This document shows, in pieces, positions 29,703 to 32,902 of a stretch of DNA of 32,902 nucleotides (positions within the stretch are counted from its first letter, which is position 1; each line of letters starts with the position of its first letter). The DNA comes from a virus, in IMG/VR virus record IMGVR_UViG_3300010430_000306, positions 1 through 32,902 of that record; one strand, written 5' to 3'. Position numbers and translations under genes: made by a program. A model generated the notes under the pieces. It did no database searches, was not told the origin of the DNA, and saw only the letters and a program-made list of their open reading frames with translations.

Positions 29703-30257
29703 CTATTTAGAGATACACCACCATACAAATAAGAACAAAACCAAAAAACCACCACCAAAATGCAAAAGCATATCAAAAGCGAAACGAAACCCAACCATAT
29801 AGGCCATATAAGCGAACCAAACAACCCACATTAACAATGTCACAGCTATCATTGAATACTTAAAACCATCGGTCGCTGCCTCAGTTTTAGTCTTCCGTTT
29901 CTCAAGGTTTGCTCCAGATAAGCACCACTTAGAGCTATCATCACGATACCAGCAGTATCTATAAACCTTTTGACCAACTGCTACAGCTGTTCGCACCTGA
30001 CCGTACCACATGTCTCCGTCCTTTGTTTTTGCTGTGATAGCGCAATTGTGAGTTGTTACAAGCAACCCATCGTTTGTTAAACATATACCATCGTCAACAA
30101 CAGTCAGCTCTATATTGTGATGTCCACTCTCTTTTGGTCTAAGATGGTCAGAGATAACACCAATAGACCACAGGATTATACAAAACACAGCAATAAAGGA
30201 ATGAACTCTTGCGTCTGATTTTCTCACGTCTTCTTTGTCTACTTCTTGGTTTTTCAT
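29703..30257 (-). CDS. Membrane protein with periplasmic domain, 184 aa
   Basis: TM1 at about 20-37, a soluble domain of about 90 residues with four Cys (HHNIELTVVDDGICLTNDGL; VYRYCWYRDDSSKWCL) that could form disulfides outside the cell, then TM2 (133-154) and TM3 (163-182) near the end. GAGGAGGTGG precedes the start. It forms its own unit: promoter site 7 upstream, terminator downstream. Could act on the host envelope, for instance in superinfection exclusion; no family recognised. Confidence 0.6.
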   Translation of the reverse strand: MKNQEVDKEDVRKSDARVHSFIAVFCIILWSIGVISDHLRPKESGHHNIELTVVDDGICLTNDGLLVTTHNCAITAKTKDGDMWYGQVRTAVAVGQKVYRYCWYRDDSSKWCLSGANLEKRKTKTEAATDGFKYSMIAVTLLMWVVWFAYMAYMVGFRFAFDMLLHFGGGFLVLFLFVWWCISK

Positions 30258-30284
30258 CTTTCCACCTCCTCAGTTTGTGAAACC

Positions 30285-30329
30285 ATTGTAGCGATACAGG
30301 GCGAGAGTGGGTAGGACAAGACGGGCCAT
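30285..30329 (-). promoter_or_regulatory. Phage-specific promoter, site 7
   Basis: Minus strand: ATGGCCCGTCTTGTCCTA (30312-30329), 21 bases, TACAAT (30285-30290). Twelve bases after the upstream terminator T run; drives the 184-aa membrane protein. Confidence 0.75.
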
Positions 30330-30340
30330 GTTTCAGGCAT

Positions 30341-30362
30341 AAAAAAGCCCACCGTAGTGGGC
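30341..30362 (-). terminator. Rho-independent terminator
   Basis: Minus strand: GCCCAC-TACG-GTGGGC followed by TTTTTTATG. Ends the IbrB-IbrA transcript or the hairpin-rich RNA in front of it. Confidence 0.85.
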
Positions 30363-30449
30363 GTCCCGCATAGTAAGACCGTGGCGCTTGGGAGTAACCA
30401 CGGAATCGGGCGCATAACACCCCAGCAATGGCCGGGAAGCCCCAGCCGG
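30347..30449 (-). ncRNA. Four-hairpin RNA at end of ibr operon
   Basis: About 100 bases after the 35-aa gene fold into four consecutive hairpins: GGCTGGG/CCCGGCC (loop GCTT), GGGTG/CGCCC, CCGTGG/CCACGG and the terminator. This is more structure than a terminator needs. It could be a small RNA cut from the 3' end of the operon or a 3' stabiliser. No family recognised. Confidence 0.45.
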
Positions 30450-30557
30450 TTAGAGTTTATCAGAATAGAAATTCTCTTCCCATACGGTGCTCACATACAC
30501 CCTGTTGCCATCTACTAACCTGTAGAACCTGCCTGTCTCTTCCTCAAAATTAAGCAT
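30450..30557 (-). CDS. Small protein, 35 aa, behind IbrA-like gene
   Basis: MLNFEEETGRFYRLVDGNRV then YVSTVWEENFYSDKL. The ATG overlaps the IbrA-like stop by 8 bp (ATGCTTAA), so it can be translated by coupling. Small beta-type and acidic. The overlap and regular composition support it, but it is short and unrecognised. Confidence 0.5.
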   Translation of the reverse strand: MLNFEEETGRFYRLVDGNRVYVSTVWEENFYSDKL

Positions 30558-31764
30558 CTTCAGCCTCGTTTATCTTTTTGATACGTTGAATGTCTTTGAA
30601 CTTACCGTAAGCCTCTGATTTTGGCTGAGTCTGTCCAAGCCCTTTACAGTAGTAGTCATTGCGAAGAATACAACGGCACATTCGCCGCCATGATGGTGCC
30701 CACTGCTTAACCTCAAGGTCGTGCGGCGCTGCATCAGGAATCTTGTCATAACCTCTCTTCTTCCATTGAGAGATAAACTTAGTAAAACGTTGACGATAGT
30801 TTTCTTGCATTGGCTTCGGAAGGCTGCGCAACAGAAAGTTTGTGTACTCCTGCCACGTATACTTGTCTGGCTTTGAAATCTTATTGCTTCCGTTTATGTT
30901 CCCGGTGTCTTGGCAGTATAAAGCCCCAGAGTTAACACCACTCACCCGATTGAGGAGCTTGTACCATGTCATTGGCTCAAGTATCTGGTATAGCCAAAGC
31001 CCTTTTTTCTGGTCGTCACCAAATGGTTGGCAGAGTCGCTGGTTGCTAAATTTAACCCCGGCTCGCGTCATAAGATCGTAAATCTTGTTATACCCCAGCT
31101 CTTGATTGCGAGCATGATAAAGCCAGATATCTTCCGTTCTCCAATCATAGATTGGGTAGACGTTGTAGACGTCCTTGGCAATTTTTGTAGTCCATTTCCT
31201 ATCATTCAACATCAAACCGTCTTTTCTTGAAACGATGGCTCTGTAACGGTGGAGGCTTTCGTCAGAACGAATGCCGATAAGAGCGCCGCACGTCTTACCT
31301 TGTGCATACCAAGAGCCAAAGATAACCATCAACTCCTCAAATTCCATTTTAGGAACGTAGAAGTCATATTGAGATAGGTCAGAAGCATGGCTTGGCTTAT
31401 CCCTAACCCATAGGTCTTTTTTCTCTTCATCCCAGCAAACCCACTTAGGCTCATAATCTGAAACCGCATTGCGTAGCAACAACTCACCACAGAACCAGTG
31501 CAGGTCGATGCAATCAGAGTATTCTGAAATCATTGACTCAATATGTTCAATAGTTGCTGAATATTGCGCCTCAAGATCAATGATAAGAACGCCTACCTTT
31601 CTATTTCTACGGCGCGCCTCTTGGCAAGCAAGGTGCATCATTACGGTTGAATCTTTACCACCAGAAAAGCTTATATATAGCCTTTCAAGGGAATCAAAGG
31701 CTTCGGATATTCTTTGCTTTGAAGCTTCAAGAACGCTAATCTCTTGATATACTTTTCTGCTCAT
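30550..31764 (-). CDS. IbrA/YbdN-like PAPS reductase family protein
   Basis: 404 aa. PP-loop SFSGGKDST at residues 32-40 binds ATP or PAPS; LIIDLEAQY follows at the next strand, and the long C-terminal part (YDWRTEDIWLYHARNQELGY; RLCQPFGDDQKKGLWLYQI) is typical of the IbrA/YbdN (DUF3440) branch. Family members adenylate or transfer sulfur; the exact reaction of IbrA is not known to me. TAATG coupling with the ParB-like gene shows that the two proteins act as a pair, as ibrBA and ybdMN in E. coli. DndC of DNA phosphorothioation is a distant relative by fold. Confidence 0.8.
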   Translation of the reverse strand: MSRKVYQEISVLEASKQRISEAFDSLERLYISFSGGKDSTVMMHLACQEARRRNRKVGVLIIDLEAQYSATIEHIESMISEYSDCIDLHWFCGELLLRNAVSDYEPKWVCWDEEKKDLWVRDKPSHASDLSQYDFYVPKMEFEELMVIFGSWYAQGKTCGALIGIRSDESLHRYRAIVSRKDGLMLNDRKWTTKIAKDVYNVYPIYDWRTEDIWLYHARNQELGYNKIYDLMTRAGVKFSNQRLCQPFGDDQKKGLWLYQILEPMTWYKLLNRVSGVNSGALYCQDTGNINGSNKISKPDKYTWQEYTNFLLRSLPKPMQENYRQRFTKFISQWKKRGYDKIPDAAPHDLEVKQWAPSWRRMCRCILRNDYYCKGLGQTQPKSEAYGKFKDIQRIKKINEAEDA

Positions 31765-32902
31765 TAGTACAGCTCCACTTGGTTTGGGTAGTTTAATGCC
31801 TGATTCATATCAACAGGCTCCCTTCCGTTCTGTAATAGCCAATCATTTAGAACATCTAGAGCCACGCTATTGGCTTCCTCTTTTTGCTCATCACTCAATA
31901 AATTGAATCCTGAGCAGAACTTAGATGGGATTCCAGTCTCATAGCACATTGCCGCTTGACCTATCCACGCAATACGATTCATTGCGAAGTTTGTAAGATA
32001 GTGCTCGCAAGAGTTAGTCCACTCAGATATAACAGAGTTGGCAGCAGCTCTAAACCTATCGGAATCAGCCAGAAAATCACGGTATGCAATTTTGCATTCC
32101 TCAGCCTTCATTCCGTCAACTTGCTGCTTGTAAAAACCGGCCTTCTCACACTCCCACTTATCGTAGGTATGGAATACCCTGCTCTTCGCATCTTGATGAG
32201 GTATTTTATGCTTTGCCACTTCCTCTTCATCAACTTCATCAGTTATGTCTTCCCAGTCAGTAGATGAATCGTCAGATTCCCATGCGCGGCTGAAATCCTT
32301 ATCGCTAAACAGGTGCTCCATTCCGGATATTTGACAAAGACGAAGAACCTCTTCCTCGTCCATGCCAAGCTCTTTTGCAATTCTAGCATTGCGCCAATTG
32401 CGGTTTTTAAGCTCAATGACGATCTCACTCATTGCATCCACTTGGTGCTTACCGCGGGCGCGGTTATGTCGGATGGTAGAGGCCATGCGATCATTCTTAG
32501 AGCTTTGCTCCGTTCGTATATCAACAACCGGCAAATAACCCTTTACGCGCTGACTGACAACCTTGCTTTCTTTGCCAACCCGGTGACGGTGAAATCCATC
32601 AATGACCTCAATCATTCCTTTTTCTTCGTTAGACCAAGAAACAATTGGCTGGGTGTATCCGTCATTAACAATAGAAAGCTCAAGCAGCTTCATTTCTGGC
32701 GGAGCGACTTTGTTTGGGTTGTAATCATTGTGAGTTACATTGTCATTCTTTACCCACTTAACAAAGTCAACAGGCTCATCCTTGAATGGGCTTATGGCAT
32801 GAAGCATTTCCCGTATCTCATTGATACGATCAACTTTTTCATCAAGATCAAGGGTTTCAATCTCAGATATTATTGATTCAATGCTTTTTTCGTTTTCTAA
32901 GA
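31764..32902 (-). CDS. IbrB/YbdM-like ParB-domain protein, 5' end cut
   Basis: The frame continues unbroken past the Met at 32807 to the right edge, and the upstream part (DLDEKVDRINEIREMLHAIS) is typical family sequence, so the start is outside the window. Visible about 378 aa. The ParB/sulfiredoxin-like domain has NDYNPNKVAPPEMKLLELSI, GYTQPIV and the DGFHR motif (about residues 101-105 of the visible part), then a helix-turn-helix (NARIAKELGMDEEEVLRLCQ). E. coli IbrB/YbdM proteins have the same order. It probably binds a nucleotide and DNA and acts together with the IbrA-like partner. Confidence 0.8.
   Translation of the reverse strand, partial: LENEKSIESIISEIETLDLDEKVDRINEIREMLHAISPFKDEPVDFVKWVKNDNVTHNDYNPNKVAPPEMKLLELSIVNDGYTQPIVSWSNEEKGMIEVIDGFHRHRVGKESKVVSQRVKGYLPVVDIRTEQSSKNDRMASTIRHNRARGKHQVDAMSEIVIELKNRNWRNARIAKELGMDEEEVLRLCQISGMEHLFSDKDFSRAWESDDSSTDWEDITDEVDEEEVAKHKIPHQDAKSRVFHTYDKWECEKAGFYKQQVDGMKAEECKIAYRDFLADSDRFRAAANSVISEWTNSCEHYLTNFAMNRIAWIGQAAMCYETGIPSKFCSGFNLLSDEQKEEANSVALDVLNDWLLQNGREPVDMNQALNYPNQVELY

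Noticed and set aside
1-32902. CRISPR arrays, insertion sequences, rRNA
   Set aside because: No regular spacer repeats, transposase or terminal inverted repeats, or rRNA-like sequence seen on either strand.

Overview
The window is a stretch of a tailed-phage (or prophage) genome. The head and DNA-delivery genes follow the order of Salmonella phage P22: small terminase, large terminase, portal, scaffold, coat, gp4-like tail factor, gp10-like tail protein, then gp7-, gp20- and gp16-like ejection proteins. A short-tailed podovirus of a Gram-negative, probably gammaproteobacterial, host is therefore likely; the exact host cannot be read from the sequence. Both ends are cut inside genes, and no integrase, repressor or tRNA was recognised.

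Layout. Almost everything is on the minus strand, read from the right edge to the left. From right to left: (1) an IbrB/ParB-like gene (cut by the edge) coupled to an IbrA/PAPS-reductase-like gene (about 30.5-32.9 kb); (2) accessory and replication genes (about 21.3-30.3 kb) with a winged-helix replication-initiator-like protein, a DnaB-type helicase, two GIY-YIG/T5orf172-type proteins and many small unknown genes; (3) a block of small membrane and basic proteins, including a holin candidate (about 19.6-21.2 kb); (4) the packaging, head, tail and ejection operon (about 1.4-19.6 kb), ending in an SGNH-hydrolase tail protein and an M15 peptidase. Two islands run on the plus strand: the left edge (DUF1353-like, two small genes, two probable DNA-binding or regulatory genes) and one moron-like gene at 15.1 kb between portal and scaffold.

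Two observations stand out. First, at least seven and probably eight sites share an 18-bp element (consensus NTGGCNCNTAGTGTCCTA) placed exactly 21 bp upstream of a -10 hexamer. They lie in front of different early/accessory transcription units, the moron and the left plus-strand operon, and look like a phage regulon driven by a dedicated activator. Second, the large terminase gene is interrupted by one in-frame amber codon between Walker A and Walker B, while reading frame and conserved sequence continue perfectly on both sides.

Other structure: a 45-bp leader repeat (41/45 identical) in two distant operons; a 280-base structured non-coding stretch at 22.7-23.0 kb; a run of four hairpins ending in a terminator at 30.3-30.45 kb; and a structured leader with a duplicated operator-like box in front of a GIY-YIG gene. 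All functional names come from reading motifs and gene order by eye; no database search was possible.
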